NCBI RefSeq assembly: GCF_000281045.1
Contig: NW_008246068.1
Location: 1,582,981 to 1,618,056 of the forward strand
Direction: 5' to 3'
DNA from: Saprolegnia diclina VS20
Lineage: Eukaryota; Oomycota; Saprolegniomycetes; Saprolegniales; Saprolegniaceae
DNA length: 35,076 nt
A model generated the notes under the pieces. The model searched no databases. It was given only the letters and a program-made list of their open reading frames with translations, and was not told the DNA's origin. Below are positions 10,035 to 20,019 of the stretch, piece by piece (positions within the stretch are counted from its first letter, which is position 1; each line of letters starts with the position of its first letter). Made by a program: the position numbers and the translations under genes.

Positions 10035-12883
10035 ATGTACCAGCAGATGAAGGACGGTGCGAGCCCGCGCATGCGCCGTGCCATAGGACTCATGCACACT
10101 CAAAGTAGGCGGCAGCTACACCTCGACGGTGTACGGCCATATTCGCGACCAAAAGTACGACGAAGCCGTCCGCATCCTGCAGATCGAGCTGCAGAACCAC
10201 CCGTGCAGCCGCGCCGCCTTGTCGCTCCTCGGTAGCACCACAAACGTCTTCGTGTTTCTGATATGTCTATTCATGCGTAGGCTACTGCTACTACCATATG
10301 CAGAGCTTTCACAATGCCGTGTCCATGTACGAGCAGCTCTGCAAGCTCTTTCCGGACGTTGAAGACTACCACCTCTACTATGCCCAGTCGCTCTACAAGG
10401 CAAGCTCTACAGCTCGTGACGCTGCATCGTCATCTTCTCGATGCTGTGTAGGCGGGCCAGTACGATGCGGCGTCGCGCAAGGCCAGCCAGTTGGAAAGTG
10501 AGCAGTACTCCCACCGCGTACCTACATTGCCGCCGATGAATACAATGCATCAGACACGACGTAGGTGGCGCTGCTGCGGTCGGCCATCTACTATGAGCAA
10601 AACGACATCAAGGCGACGCAGTCGATTCTCGACCAGTGTCTCCGCGACGATCCGACCACGGTAGCCATTGTGCGTTCGAATCCCAAAATGTAAGAATCGT
10701 AGGTGGTGTTTGACGGTGCGATCGAGTACAAAGAAGGACGCTTTGAAGAAGCCAAGAAGAAATTCAATGACGCCATGAACGTCTTGGGGTATATACGTCT
10801 TTGCGGCGAGCCAAGGCGTGACGCCGCGACGTAGCTACCAGTCGGATCTGTGCTACAACATTGCACTCTGCTACTTTCGCCTCAAGCAGTATGGCAACGC
10901 GATGCGCCAAATCGCTGAAATTATCGAAAAAGGCGTACGCTGCCCGGGTTCGAAGTGGCGATTTCACATCTCGTAGGTGCGCGATCACCCCGAGTTGAGC
11001 GTCGGCAGCAAGAGTGAGAGCAACACGGACGTCAAGAGTGTTCGCAACTCGACAGTGCTGCGCGAGGTCGAATACCTAATCGACTTGACGACTAGAAAAG
11101 CATCTAACAATGTATAGACGGCGCTTGTGGAGGCGTTCAACCTCAAGGCTGCGATCGAGTACGACATGAAGAACTTCAAGGTACTCTCAATGACTTGTAC
11201 AATTCGCTTGAATGAACTAGGGCTCACGCGACGCCCTCCTCGACATGCCGCCGCGGGCCGAAGAGGAGCTCGACTCGGTACGCTCTTCCGTTTAAAACGG
11301 CAAAAGGTGCTCAGACGCAACAGGTGTCGTTGCACAACTTTGCTCTTATGAACATGGACGTGGACCCGAACGGCGGCTTCAAGAAGCTCAATTTTCTTTT
11401 GCAAAACCCTCCGTTTCCCGTCGAGACGTTCTCCAACCTCTTGGTACAGCTCAACAGGGTCCAGACTGTGTACGATTGGCTGTGGTAGATCCTCTACATG
11501 AAGCACGGGTTCCACGACCTCATGGCCGACGTGCTCGCCGAGAACACGCACTTGACGTTCCAACTGCTCTCAAAAGACTTTTTCGAGTTTGTGGATGCGA
11601 GCGTCACGGTATATTTTCGATTTCAACAAATTACAAATTGTGGGAATAGCTCCAAACGTCCCCCGAAGAGGCGTACCGCAAGTACGACGATTTGGCGACC
11701 AAGCACGTCGAGATACTGCGCAAGCTCACGCAAAAGATCCAAGCCGCCCGCATCGCGCAGTCCAACGACGAGATCAAGGCAAGCTTGAAAGCCTACGACG
11801 ACGCGCTCGAGGACTTTATGCCGGTGCTTATGGCCCAAGGTTCGATCCTCGCCCCTTGCACGTATTTTCTCACAGCAAGTCGCAGCCAACATTTACTGGG
11901 ACCGCGGCAACTACGCCCAAGTCGAAAAGATTTTTCGGCAAACGGCCGAGTTTTGCTCCGAGCACGAAAGCTGGAAGCTCAATGTTGCCCACGTCTTCTT
12001 CCTCCAAGGCAACAAGTACGAGCAAGCGATCCAGTACTACGAGCCATTCGTCAAGAAGCACCAAGTACCACAACGAATTGTGCCCTACGATTCTCACATT
12101 TCGCGATAGGAAAACCTCCTGGAGGTGCAGGCCATCATCCTCGCCAACCTCTGCGTCTGCTACGTCATGAACACGGACAACGAAAAGGTACGCCGTAGCG
12201 CGTACGTCATCAGCTCACACTAGGGGTAGGCCGAAGAGCTCCTGCGGTCGATTGAGCGCGAAGAGGAGGAAGAGTCGGCGCGGGACCCCGAGAAGCGGCT
12301 CTTCCATCTCTGCATCGTCAACCTTGTCATCGGGACGCTCTACTGCTCCAAGAACAACTACGACTTTGGCATCTGCCGCGTCATGAAGGTACGTCTCCAC
12401 GTCCCATCCTCTAGGTCCTCTATAAATGACTAGAGCATGGAGCCGTACCATCGTAAACTGGGCACCGACACATGGTATTGACTCGAGCGTCGTCTTCTTG
12501 CCGCCAGCACTGCGCGTAGGTACTACGCCAAGCGCTGCTTCATGGGCCTGGCGCTCACGCTGGCCAAACACATGACGACGATCCGAGACTCGACCATGGC
12601 CGACATCCTCGTACGAAAATACGCGTGAGCGTGGGCTAAGAACGCGGTAGGACTTCCTGGACGCCGCCGACACTCACGGCGCCGACATTCCGACGACGAC
12701 TGGGGTCGGACCACGGGCAACGCGAACTTCGTCTTATTGTTTCTAGATGGAGGCGGCGGCTGGCAACAACGACATGGTGGCCCACACCGTGAGCTACGAG
12801 GTACCGACCCACGGCGCTGTGCTGCCTACGACTACGATTAGGCGCGCGTGCTCAAGCGCATCTTCCTCAAGCTTCGGGGATAA
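10035..12883 (+). CDS. IFT70: Intraflagellar transport protein IFT70 (TTC30 family)
   Basis: Twenty-one exons encode 649 residues, close to the usual ~660: 10035-10056, 10109-10231, 10281-10399, 10452-10517, 10565-10660, 10703-10788, 10835-10934, 10977-11066, 11118-11180, 11221-11277, 11324-11443, 11489-11608, 11650-11839, 11886-12064, 12110-12187, 12230-12388, 12434-12474, 12520-12610, 12651-12704, 12747-12800, 12842-12883. Introns are 40-52 nt. The intron at 10400-10451 starts GC (AAG|GCAAGC). The protein matches the family end to end: YTSTVYGHIRDQKYDEAV, LLGYCYYHMQSF, ALVEAFNLKAAIEYDMKNFK, MPPRAEEELD, ALMNMDVDPNGGFKKL, NLCVCYVMNTDNEKAEELL, HLCIVNLVIGTLYCSKNNYDFG, LGTDTWYYAKRC, and a C-terminal HTVSYEARVLK. 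It is a TPR superhelix in the IFT-B core, wrapping IFT52/IFT88 and carrying cargo along the axoneme. Exon 14 could start 6 nt earlier; the chosen acceptor gives MAQANIYW, closer to relatives. Confidence 0.95.
10400..10451 (+). other. IFT70: GC-AG intron in IFT70
   Basis: The 52-base intron begins GCAAGC right after AAG and ends GTGTAG. No GT nearby restores the frame, while this junction gives SLYKAGQYDAASRK, the expected TPR sequence. AG|GCAAG is the usual context of GC donors. Confidence 0.85.
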
Positions 12884-13052
12884 GCCTGTCAACGACTGCA
12901 TATATGACTCAGTACATACCATCGATCGCCAAATAAGTTCTCTTCGCAAGCTTAGAGCAGAGACGGAGATAATTCATAGGAGGTGTATTAGTTACAAGCT
13001 AAACCGAAGCGTGAAAGGTGTTCGCGTCCTCTGCCGCCTGTCTGAAGACGCC

Positions 13053-13402
13053 GAGGGGGCCGAGCGTTTTTGAGTCCATGGATCTGTGGATCCAAGCAGA
13101 TGAAAGGCCCGATACCGCGGTTATTTCATGTCGCAAGCCATATGCTTGACGCCGCATGTCGCCCAGGGGAAAGGGGTGAGGGTAGTTGGGGAAGGTTATG
13201 AGTGCAAGGAGCCTCGCAGCGCACGGGGGAGGAGGGGAGGGTGTAGGAGGCATTTCTTGCGTGCCACTGGGCTTTCTAGGAAAGGAGGTGTTGGGCATAG
13301 TTGTGTTGGAGCTCACCAGTTGGGGCGGGGTAGAGGTTGTATCACCATTTTACATGTCTTAGATCCACAGATCCATGGACTTGAACCCCTCCGCCCCGCC
13401 GA
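13053..13402. repeat. MITE-like element with inverted ends and G-rich core
   Basis: A perfect 20-base inverted repeat joins 13073-13092 and 13362-13381 (AGTCCATGGATCTGTGGATC and its complement). Outside it, similarity continues imperfectly for about 20 more bases on each side (GCCGAGGGGGCCGAG-like versus the complement of CCTCCGCCCCGCCGAG). The 270-base core is strongly G-rich on the plus strand. No open frame resembles a transposase and no target-site duplication could be fixed, so a non-autonomous DNA element is an inference from structure only. Confidence 0.5.
13166..13191 (+). other. Predicted G-quadruplex tract
   Basis: Four G-runs (GGGG, GGGG, GGG, GGGG at 13166, 13173, 13180 and 13188) are separated by loops of 3, 3 and 5 bases, fitting the standard quadruplex pattern. 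A second G-rich run at 13225-13241 fits less perfectly. Confidence 0.55.
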
Positions 13403-13732
13403 GGGTGTCGCCAGCCGTACTTATGCGAATATCTAAAACAACGTATACGTCCTGCAAAGTACGCTGTCCTCAAAACCGGACTTTAGTCGACTTATCGTAT
13501 TGCCACTGGCTGTAACCTGTGAGAATGCATATTTACACTTTACCGATCGACCTCTAAAGCAAATTAGCTGTGAAGGACCGCCCACAAACCCGTGATACAT
13601 GATACACCGCATTAATGGATCAAAAGCAAAGACTGTATAAGTTTTGCCACGTGGCATTGGAGTCCCTGCCCGCGGTGGCTCATCTTCCTCTTCCTCCGAC
13701 CGTAGCACCGCCCGCCCGCTCCTCGGCCCAGC

Positions 13733-16666
13733 ATGGTTGACACGTATGGACGCAGCCGGCCGCGGCAAGCCAACATCATCAACGCGCGCAGTCGGCTTCA
13801 CTCGCCTCTCTTCCGCCACGGGCGCTCGGCCACGTCCAGCAGGGCCGACGACGACGGCAACGACGACGGCAGTGCCGACGACCCGCTCGTCCGAGAGACG
13901 CCCTTGTACCGCCACAAGCAGTCCTTCTTTGGGCAGGACTTTGATGCGACCGTTGCAGCCTCGGCGCCCGTGCGGGCCAGCCCCATGGCGGTCGCCTCCG
14001 ACAGCGGCCGGCCGCCGGTCCGTGGCGGCGCTGCCCGCTCGTCGGCCGGCTCGACGTTGGACGAAGGAACGCACGGCGAGTGCCACTCGGAGAGCGCGCT
14101 CGATACCAATTGGGACGCGCCGCTCTTGACGGCCGAGAACATTGGCAGGGCATTCTCGTCCGTCTCGCGCGCCGGCAGCGCGTCGCAGCTGCGCGCCGTG
14201 AGCAGCGAAGTCTCAGACTCGCTCTCGCGCATGAAGATGCGCAAGCAAGAGATCGAGATGGCGTCGCTCGTGCACAAGGTCCAGTCGCAGCTCCGCACGA
14301 TGGAAGACGTCATTAAGGAGCTCCAGAACGAACACGCGATCAAGAACGAGATGATCAAGAAGCAGATGAACGAGACGAACCGCATTCTCGCCGAGCGCGA
14401 CCAGCTCCAAATGGAGCTCCGTAGCGCGTCCCAGAAGAGCGCGTCGCCCATCTCGAACGACATGACGCACCTCCGCAGCTCGCTCCAGTCGTTCATGCAG
14501 CAGACGGAGCAGACGCAGTTCCTCATGATGGAGCAGCTCAAGAGCATCGAGTCGAGCAAAGGGTCGCCGCAGCGCCGCCACTCGGTCGACGCGCAAAAGA
14601 TCGAAGCGTCTGTCAAGTCGGCCATGTCCGAGTTTGCCTCACTGCAGCAAAACATGATGCAAGCCCTTGCGCCGCCGACACTGCCGACACCACCGGTCGC
14701 TGACAAGCCAGTTGAGAAGTCGGTTGAGAAGTCGGTTGAGAAGCCGCGGTCGCTCCCGCCCGTCAAGACCGCGTCGTCGGCGTGGAAGACGGCTTTCTTT
14801 GCGATGATTGGCATCTGGCTCGTCACACTTGGTGTTGGCGCAGCCCAGCACTTGTACGGCCTCGACCTCGTCGCGTTTGTGGCGCAAGAGACGCGCGAAA
14901 TGCACGTCCTCGTTGAGACACTCCAGGACATCGAGACGGTGCCTGACGCCACGACGCCGACGTCGCCCACCATTGACATCGTCGCGGACGTGGTCACGGT
15001 CCAAGTCAACACGGACGGCGCCGTCGACGCGCGTGTTGAGGACGCCTTTGTCAACGTCACTTCGGCCGACGACGACGTCGATGCGACGGAAGAGGACAGC
15101 GGCATCGCCGATACGGCTACCACCAGCCATGTCGACAACGGGGTCCGTGATGTCACCAAAGACTACGAAAGCGTCGGCAACAGTGACGCCGACGCATCTG
15201 CCGTAGATGCCAAAGAAGATGTTGTTGACGTCCAGGAAGGACCCGCCAAGCAAGTCATCGTCGAAGAGATCCAGGACGTCGTCATTGAAGAGGTCACGGA
15301 CGTCGTCATTGAAGAGGTCACGGAAGCTGAAGATGCAAAGGAACGCGTTGAAGAGATCAAGCAAGAAGAGGTCGCGGACGACACCGTGGAGGAGGTCAAG
15401 GACGAGGTTGTCAAGGTCAAGGACGACGTTGTTGACGTGCCGACGACAAACGATGAAGCGATTGGCGGTGATACGAAGGAAGCCGATGACGTTGTAAGCT
15501 CGGATGCTACCGATGCCCTGGACGTCGTCAACGTCACTGCGACTGCCAACCCCGAGTCCAACGCCACAGCGCTCGTCGTCGACGCGGTACCGTTGTCGGT
15601 AGCCGTCGTTGAGGTGACCACGGACGTCTCGAGCGAGATTGTTTTGGGTGTCGAGACCGCTTCGAATGCGTCGGTCGCGATCGTCGAGGCCGTGGATGCC
15701 TCAAATGCCAACGAAGCCACCTCCGTCGACGCCGCTGATAACGCAGACGAGACCGACGGGCCAACGCCCGTCGACGTCGAAGCCTCGGTCGATATCGAGT
15801 CGAACGTTGACGACGACAGCGCACCTGAAGTTGGCGAGGCGTCTCCACTCACCAAGCACGACCAAGCCGCGGACGAGACGTCGGAGGCCTCATCTGAAAC
15901 GCCGGAAGCGTCCAAGCAAGTGCCAGAAGCCATCGTGGACGAGTCGCCGGACGCCTTTGCGCAAGAGCCGGAAGCCACGAAGGACAAAGCGCCGGAAGCC
16001 ACGAAGGACCCCACGCCCGGAGCGTCGAAGGAAGAGCCCGAAGCCACCAAGGACGAGAGCTCCGAACCCGAGCTTGTGGCGGCCAACGATGCGCCCGAAA
16101 TTGCTGCGTCGCAAGATGCGGCGCTTGTGGCCATTGTGACGCAGTTCAGCGCGTACACCAACGTCACGTCGCACGCGCTGAACACGTCGGCGGTGCCTGC
16201 CGACGTCACGACAGCAACCGACGACGCTTCCATCCAAGCCGATTCTGCGACGACTGACGCGGACGCTGACGTCGTCGACGAGCCGGCCGTCAACGCTGAC
16301 GCCGAGCCAGTTGTCATCAGCGCTGTAGACGTGGAAGAGGCGACCAAGGCGCCCGTCTCGGACAGCGCGCCTGTTGAAATTGAGCTTGAAGCCTCGGAGG
16401 ACATCGCTCCCTTCGACATGAGCGCCGCCGACGTCGTCGGCGCATCTGCGTCCGACAAAGCCACCTCGGACAACACGATCTCGGACGACACGCTCGTGGA
16501 GGACGCTGCCACGACCGTCGCCACGTCGGACGACGCACCGACGTCAAGCCAAGACGCGGGGGCCGAATCCAAGGTCGTCACCAGCGAGCTAACGTCGTCC
16601 AGCGACAAGCCCACCGTGCTCAGTGCGGCGGCCAAGGCCCTCGAGTCGCTGCTCGCGGACAAGTAG
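13733..16666 (+). CDS. Coiled-coil, single-pass membrane protein with long acidic repetitive tail
   Basis: One intronless frame of 977 residues; I do not recognise the family. Residues 1-160 are polar and disordered (Arg/Ser-rich, then DDDGNDDGSADD). Residues about 161-236 form a coiled coil (SLVHKVQSQLRTMEDVIKEL, MIKKQMNETNRILAERDQL). More helical Gln/Met-rich sequence follows to about 312. A short tandem VEKS repeat sits before one membrane helix at about 351-373 (FFAMIGIWLVTLGVGA). The remaining ~600 residues are acidic, Val/Ala/Asp/Glu-rich and low in complexity. They include a perfect 24-base tandem duplication (VTDVVIEE) at 15275-15322 and repeated PEATKD-type units near 15960-16050. 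The layout resembles a tail-heavy organelle or nuclear-envelope membrane protein, with the acidic tail on the far side of the membrane; that is inference. The ATG at 13733 is the first in frame and follows GC-rich leader sequence. Confidence 0.8.
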   Translation: MVDTYGRSRPRQANIINARSRLHSPLFRHGRSATSSRADDDGNDDGSADDPLVRETPLYRHKQSFFGQDFDATVAASAPVRASPMAVASDSGRPPVRGGAARSSAGSTLDEGTHGECHSESALDTNWDAPLLTAENIGRAFSSVSRAGSASQLRAVSSEVSDSLSRMKMRKQEIEMASLVHKVQSQLRTMEDVIKELQNEHAIKNEMIKKQMNETNRILAERDQLQMELRSASQKSASPISNDMTHLRSSLQSFMQQTEQTQFLMMEQLKSIESSKGSPQRRHSVDAQKIEASVKSAMSEFASLQQNMMQALAPPTLPTPPVADKPVEKSVEKSVEKPRSLPPVKTASSAWKTAFFAMIGIWLVTLGVGAAQHLYGLDLVAFVAQETREMHVLVETLQDIETVPDATTPTSPTIDIVADVVTVQVNTDGAVDARVEDAFVNVTSADDDVDATEEDSGIADTATTSHVDNGVRDVTKDYESVGNSDADASAVDAKEDVVDVQEGPAKQVIVEEIQDVVIEEVTDVVIEEVTEAEDAKERVEEIKQEEVADDTVEEVKDEVVKVKDDVVDVPTTNDEAIGGDTKEADDVVSSDATDALDVVNVTATANPESNATALVVDAVPLSVAVVEVTTDVSSEIVLGVETASNASVAIVEAVDASNANEATSVDAADNADETDGPTPVDVEASVDIESNVDDDSAPEVGEASPLTKHDQAADETSEASSETPEASKQVPEAIVDESPDAFAQEPEATKDKAPEATKDPTPGASKEEPEATKDESSEPELVAANDAPEIAASQDAALVAIVTQFSAYTNVTSHALNTSAVPADVTTATDDASIQADSATTDADADVVDEPAVNADAEPVVISAVDVEEATKAPVSDSAPVEIELEASEDIAPFDMSAADVVGASASDKATSDNTISDDTLVEDAATTVATSDDAPTSSQDAGAESKVVTSELTSSSDKPTVLSAAAKALESLLADK
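14711..14743 (+). repeat. 12-base tandem repeat inside the coding region
   Basis: GTTGAGAAGTCG occurs twice plus a 9-base partial third copy, encoding VEKSVEKSVEKP just before the membrane helix of the host protein. Confidence 0.85.
15275..15322 (+). repeat. 24-base tandem duplication inside the coding region
   Basis: Two perfect 24-base copies encode DVVIEEVT twice. A diverged relative precedes them (QDVVIEE from VEEIQDVV), pointing to growth of the acidic tail by slippage. Confidence 0.8.
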
Positions 16667-16692
16667 TGTCGTCTTTCTAATTTAACGTCGCT

Positions 16693-16715
16693 TTGATACC
16701 TTGATACCTTGATAC
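16693..16715 (+). repeat. 8-base tandem repeat in a short intergenic gap
   Basis: TTGATACC is repeated twice with a 7-base third copy, in the 79-base gap between the stop at 16666 and the next ATG at 16746. It must lie in the 3' end region of one gene or the promoter/leader of the next. Confidence 0.8.
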
Positions 16716-16745
16716 TGTATTACGGTTGTCTCACTCTATTTCGAG

Positions 16746-19700
16746 ATGTCGGCCAAGACGAGCCGCGAGTGCCGGGTGCTGGCGTCGGCCAAGGCGCTCG
16801 GACTCTCGGTCGGCGACGGCGTCTCGGCGGCCGACGCACTTCGCAGCCACAACGCGCCAAAGGACGAGGTCTTTGACAAGACTCTCTACTCGACGACGCG
16901 CATTTTTCTGCGGCAAATCGCCCGCCACAAGGCGCTGCCCAAGCACGCGCGCGGGAAAAAGGCCAACTCCGCGCCCGTCGCCTCGCTCAAGTGCATTCTC
17001 CTCGCCGACAACAACCGGCACCGGTACATTCCCTACCACCGTAACTAAGATCTAGTCGAAATGGTAGCCGCGACGCCTTGGCGCTCCAGCTCGACGGCGC
17101 CTTCAAGGTCCTCTTAGCGAGCTCGGTCCGGGACGTGCTCCAGGTCGTGCAGATGTTTACGGTGCACCTCGTCTTTGTACGTGCGGCCATCGGACGCGAC
17201 TCGGCGGCGACCATGTTGGACGCACTTCGGCACAAGGGCGTCGCGATCCCCGTCGTCGTCGGCACGTCCCGCTTTCTCGACGAAGACAACCCGGTGCGAT
17301 AATATGTCGTTGATTTTTGGCTCAGAAGCGCTAGGACATGCTTCGGGCGTGCCTGGAGCGCGGCGCCCTTGGCCATTTGGACGACAGTGTGCTGACGTCG
17401 CTCCAGCTGCGCGATCGGCTTCTCGAGCTCATCGAGGCGTTGGGCGCCGTCGACAAGGTGTCGTCTGATTCCACCCGAAGAAAAGACAACTTGTCCTCTT
17501 CTAGGAATGCCAAACGTTCAAGAACGTCGAGTCCAAAGTGGCGCGTCGTCGCTCGACGCTGGCGCTTAAGTCGGGCGCGTCAACGTCCGTGCTCTCGTCG
17601 ATCATGCAGCGCCGGGGCAGTACGCTGGTGACAGCGGCGTCGTCTGCGAACCTCCGTCGGCCCAGCGATTCCAAGCTCGAAGAGGTCGATACCAAAATCT
17701 TCGATCGCCAAATGCTCATGCAGAAGCGCGCGCAAGTCGCATCCGCACTGCAAGTCGACCACTCGGCGCTGGGGCTCACGGCGACGCCGGCTCCGTCGCC
17801 ACTGCCGGTGGATTTGCAACGGACGCCGGTGCCCAAGCCGACGCGCAACGACATCAACAAGAACGTGTACACGCACCCGCACAAAGTGGCGGCCGTCGTG
17901 CAGGCGTTCGACTACGACCGGCGGACGCGCCCCGAAAAGTCGGTCGCATGCCAAGTACGAGCCTCTTCTCGTACCTATGTTCGTATCGTACGGTACTAGG
18001 AGCCACTGCTGGAGCACTGCCTGGCGCTGGACCCAAAGACGCTGGGCGCAGCCGCCGAGAGCCGACTCAACAAAGCCTACCTCTTCTACGCGCAGGGTCG
18101 ACTGGACATGACGATCCATTGGTGCTCCAATGCACTCGCAACCGAACCGTTCAATCTCCCGAAATGGTAGACAGCGCAAGCGGCAGCATTTGAGGTATAG
18201 AGCGTGTAGGGTGCACCTGCTGCGCGGGGCTGCGCACGACAAGCTTGGCGACCACGCGCTCGCACTGCACGACTTTACCGCCGCCGTCGCCATCGACGCC
18301 AAATGCCACGAGGCCCACTTCAATGCGAGCGTCGCCTTGCTCAAGCTCGGACGTGACAAGGACGCGCTCGCGGCCATCGAGCGTGCGCAGGCGAGCGCCG
18401 AGGGCAGTTGCCCCAGCTACATGCGCAACTACGCGCTGATTCTTCGACGTCTCGGCCGGTTCGACGACGCCCGCGTCGCGTACGCGCAACTGGACCCGTC
18501 CCAGAGCGACGACGACATCGATGCGTCCCTTGACGGCCTTCTCGAGTCCCTTGGGCTCCGCGGCGGGCTCCTCGATGCGCTTTTCTGCCAGTCCAAGGTC
18601 GACAAGGCGGGGTTCTTTGCCAAATCCGGCGAGCGCTCGGACGAGATGCTCGATGCGATGGCCGCCGTCCTCCGCAGCTTTGACTTTTTTGTGCGGATGC
18701 CCGACGACGTCGTCCGCCGCGTGTGCCAAGCCGGCAACTTTACCGTCATCCGGTGCGGTGACGCGTTCGAACTCGCGGCCGCCATGCCGACTGCCTTCTA
18801 CGTCTGCGTCAGCGGCACGCTCAGCGTCCACGCCAACCTCAAGCTCAGCGCCCACGAAGCCGTCGCGACCGCGAGCACCTTGCGGCTGCACGCCGGCGCC
18901 ATTTTCGGTGCGACACCCATCCTGCTGGATATATCAACTGTGGCGTCTAGGCTGCGTCGGCTACAGCGTCTCGAACCTCATGATGTACCTTGCGGACGAG
19001 CGCACCGAGGTGCTCTACTTGGCGCCAAAGATCTTCAAAGCGACGCTCGAGCCGCAGTGGATCCTCGAACAGCACGCTCGCTTCGCCACCTTCCGCCGGT
19101 CGCCCGTCTTTCGCAGTCTCTCGGACTCGGAGCTCGGGCACATCGTGTCGCACTCGATCCTCGCCCGGTTCACCAAAGGGTCGGTCATCATCGCGCAGGG
19201 CAGCGTGCCCAAGCACCTCTACCTCCTCTACAAAGGCATCTGCCGCTTCCAACAAACCTTCGCCGACGGAACCAACGACACCTCTGAGAGCGCGCCACCG
19301 ACAACGGCACTCGCACCACCGGTGGCTCCGTTCCACCACTTGCTAGCGGACGCAAGCTGGCCACTGGGCTACACGCGTCCAGCCCCGACGCTGGCGCAGG
19401 CAACGTCCATGCCGCAGCTCGACGTGCGCCGGTCCTTGTCGCGAGCGAAACGCGCAACCAACGGCGGCGCGCTCCCGGCCATCACGTACGAGTTGTACCC
19501 ACCCGCGCTCTTTGGCGAGACGGCTTACTTGGAGGCTTCTCAAAAAGCCAAATGGTACGGCAAATATCACGTTGTGATTGAGATTGAGAATGGACTGTAG
19601 CTCGATCATTGCCAACACACTGGTGGAGGTTCTCGCCGTCGATGTGCATCAGCTCAAGTCGCTCTCGACGGCCAAGGACCTCTTGATGGCGATCGCTCGG

Positions 19701-19941
19701 TACGCACCCATGTACGTCGACGCTGCCCGCGCCGAGAAGCTCCAAGCCGACCACGACGCATGGACCGAGGTCCGGGGCAAAGAAGCTCTGTTGCTCAACA
19801 AGGCGCGCTGGCCCATTCAAAAGGTACTTCGAGTTTTGGAGAGGGCGTGACATCGCCGCGTAGAGTCGACTGCGCTTCCTGCCCAACGGCAGCTCTCTCG
19901 TCTTGCCCGACGAGTGCATCGTCACTAGCCCCAAGCGCTAA
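16746..19941 (+). CDS. Pseudoreceiver-TPR-double cyclic-nucleotide-binding domain protein
   Basis: Nine exons (16746-17023, 17068-17293, 17335-17457, 17505-17954, 18000-18166, 18210-18907, 18951-19554, 19601-19823, 19864-19941) encode 948 residues; introns are 40-47 nt and end TAG. Residues 82-165 read like a response-regulator receiver: KCILLADNN, then VHLVFVR, then IPVVVGTS. The phosphoacceptor Asp position is Arg131 and the conserved Lys is missing, so phosphorelay is unlikely. Residues about 360-500 hold TPR-like helices (AYLFYAQGRLDMTIHWCSNAL, LLRGAAHDKLGDHALALHDF). Two cyclic-nucleotide-binding folds follow: one from VRMPDDVVRRV to KIFKATLEP, with a poor phosphate cassette (GAIFGCVGYS); the second from FRSLSDSELGHIV, with FGETAYLE but KAKCS where PRSA-type Arg is expected. 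A cAMP/cGMP-responsive scaffold is inferred; binding by either fold is uncertain. Confidence 0.8.
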
Positions 19942-20019
19942 TCAAGTCTCAAGTGGTAGGAAGGACATGGCTCGTGAAATGCAACATGGCGCATTAATGT
20001 ACATTGTATATTCGAATGT

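Larger units (their letters stand above)
12884..13732. other. Intergenic region holding an inverted-repeat element
   Basis: About 850 bases separate the IFT70 stop from the next gene. The middle is taken up by the inverted-repeat, G-rich element described separately. The flanks (12884-13050 and 13405-13640) are AT-richer with no credible coding frame. The last ~100 bases are GC-rich leader of the gene at 13733. Confidence 0.5.

Noticed and set aside
10673-10683. tRNA T-arm-like word GTTCGAATCCC
   Set aside because: No matching D arm, anticodon arm or acceptor stem surrounds it; it lies inside an IFT70 intron.
13374-13392. tRNA-like GGGGTTCAAGTCC on the minus strand at the inverted-repeat arm
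   Set aside because: The stem pairs needed for a T arm do not form and no cloverleaf can be drawn; the same bases are part of the repeat arm.
13798-15159. A 453-codon minus-strand frame
   Set aside because: Also a shadow of the gene at 13733-16666, with no signal, domain or splice support.
15163-16662. A 499-codon open frame on the minus strand opposite the acidic-tail gene
   Set aside because: It is the mirror of Val/Asp/Glu-rich GC-rich codons, giving an artificial Ser/Thr/Ala-rich protein with no domain. The plus-strand frame is longer and has a coiled coil and a membrane helix.
19942-20019. Extra C-terminal exon of the EFHC-like gene with an EF-hand
   Set aside because: Only 78 bases remain before the convergent gene, with no EF-hand-like frame in any reading.
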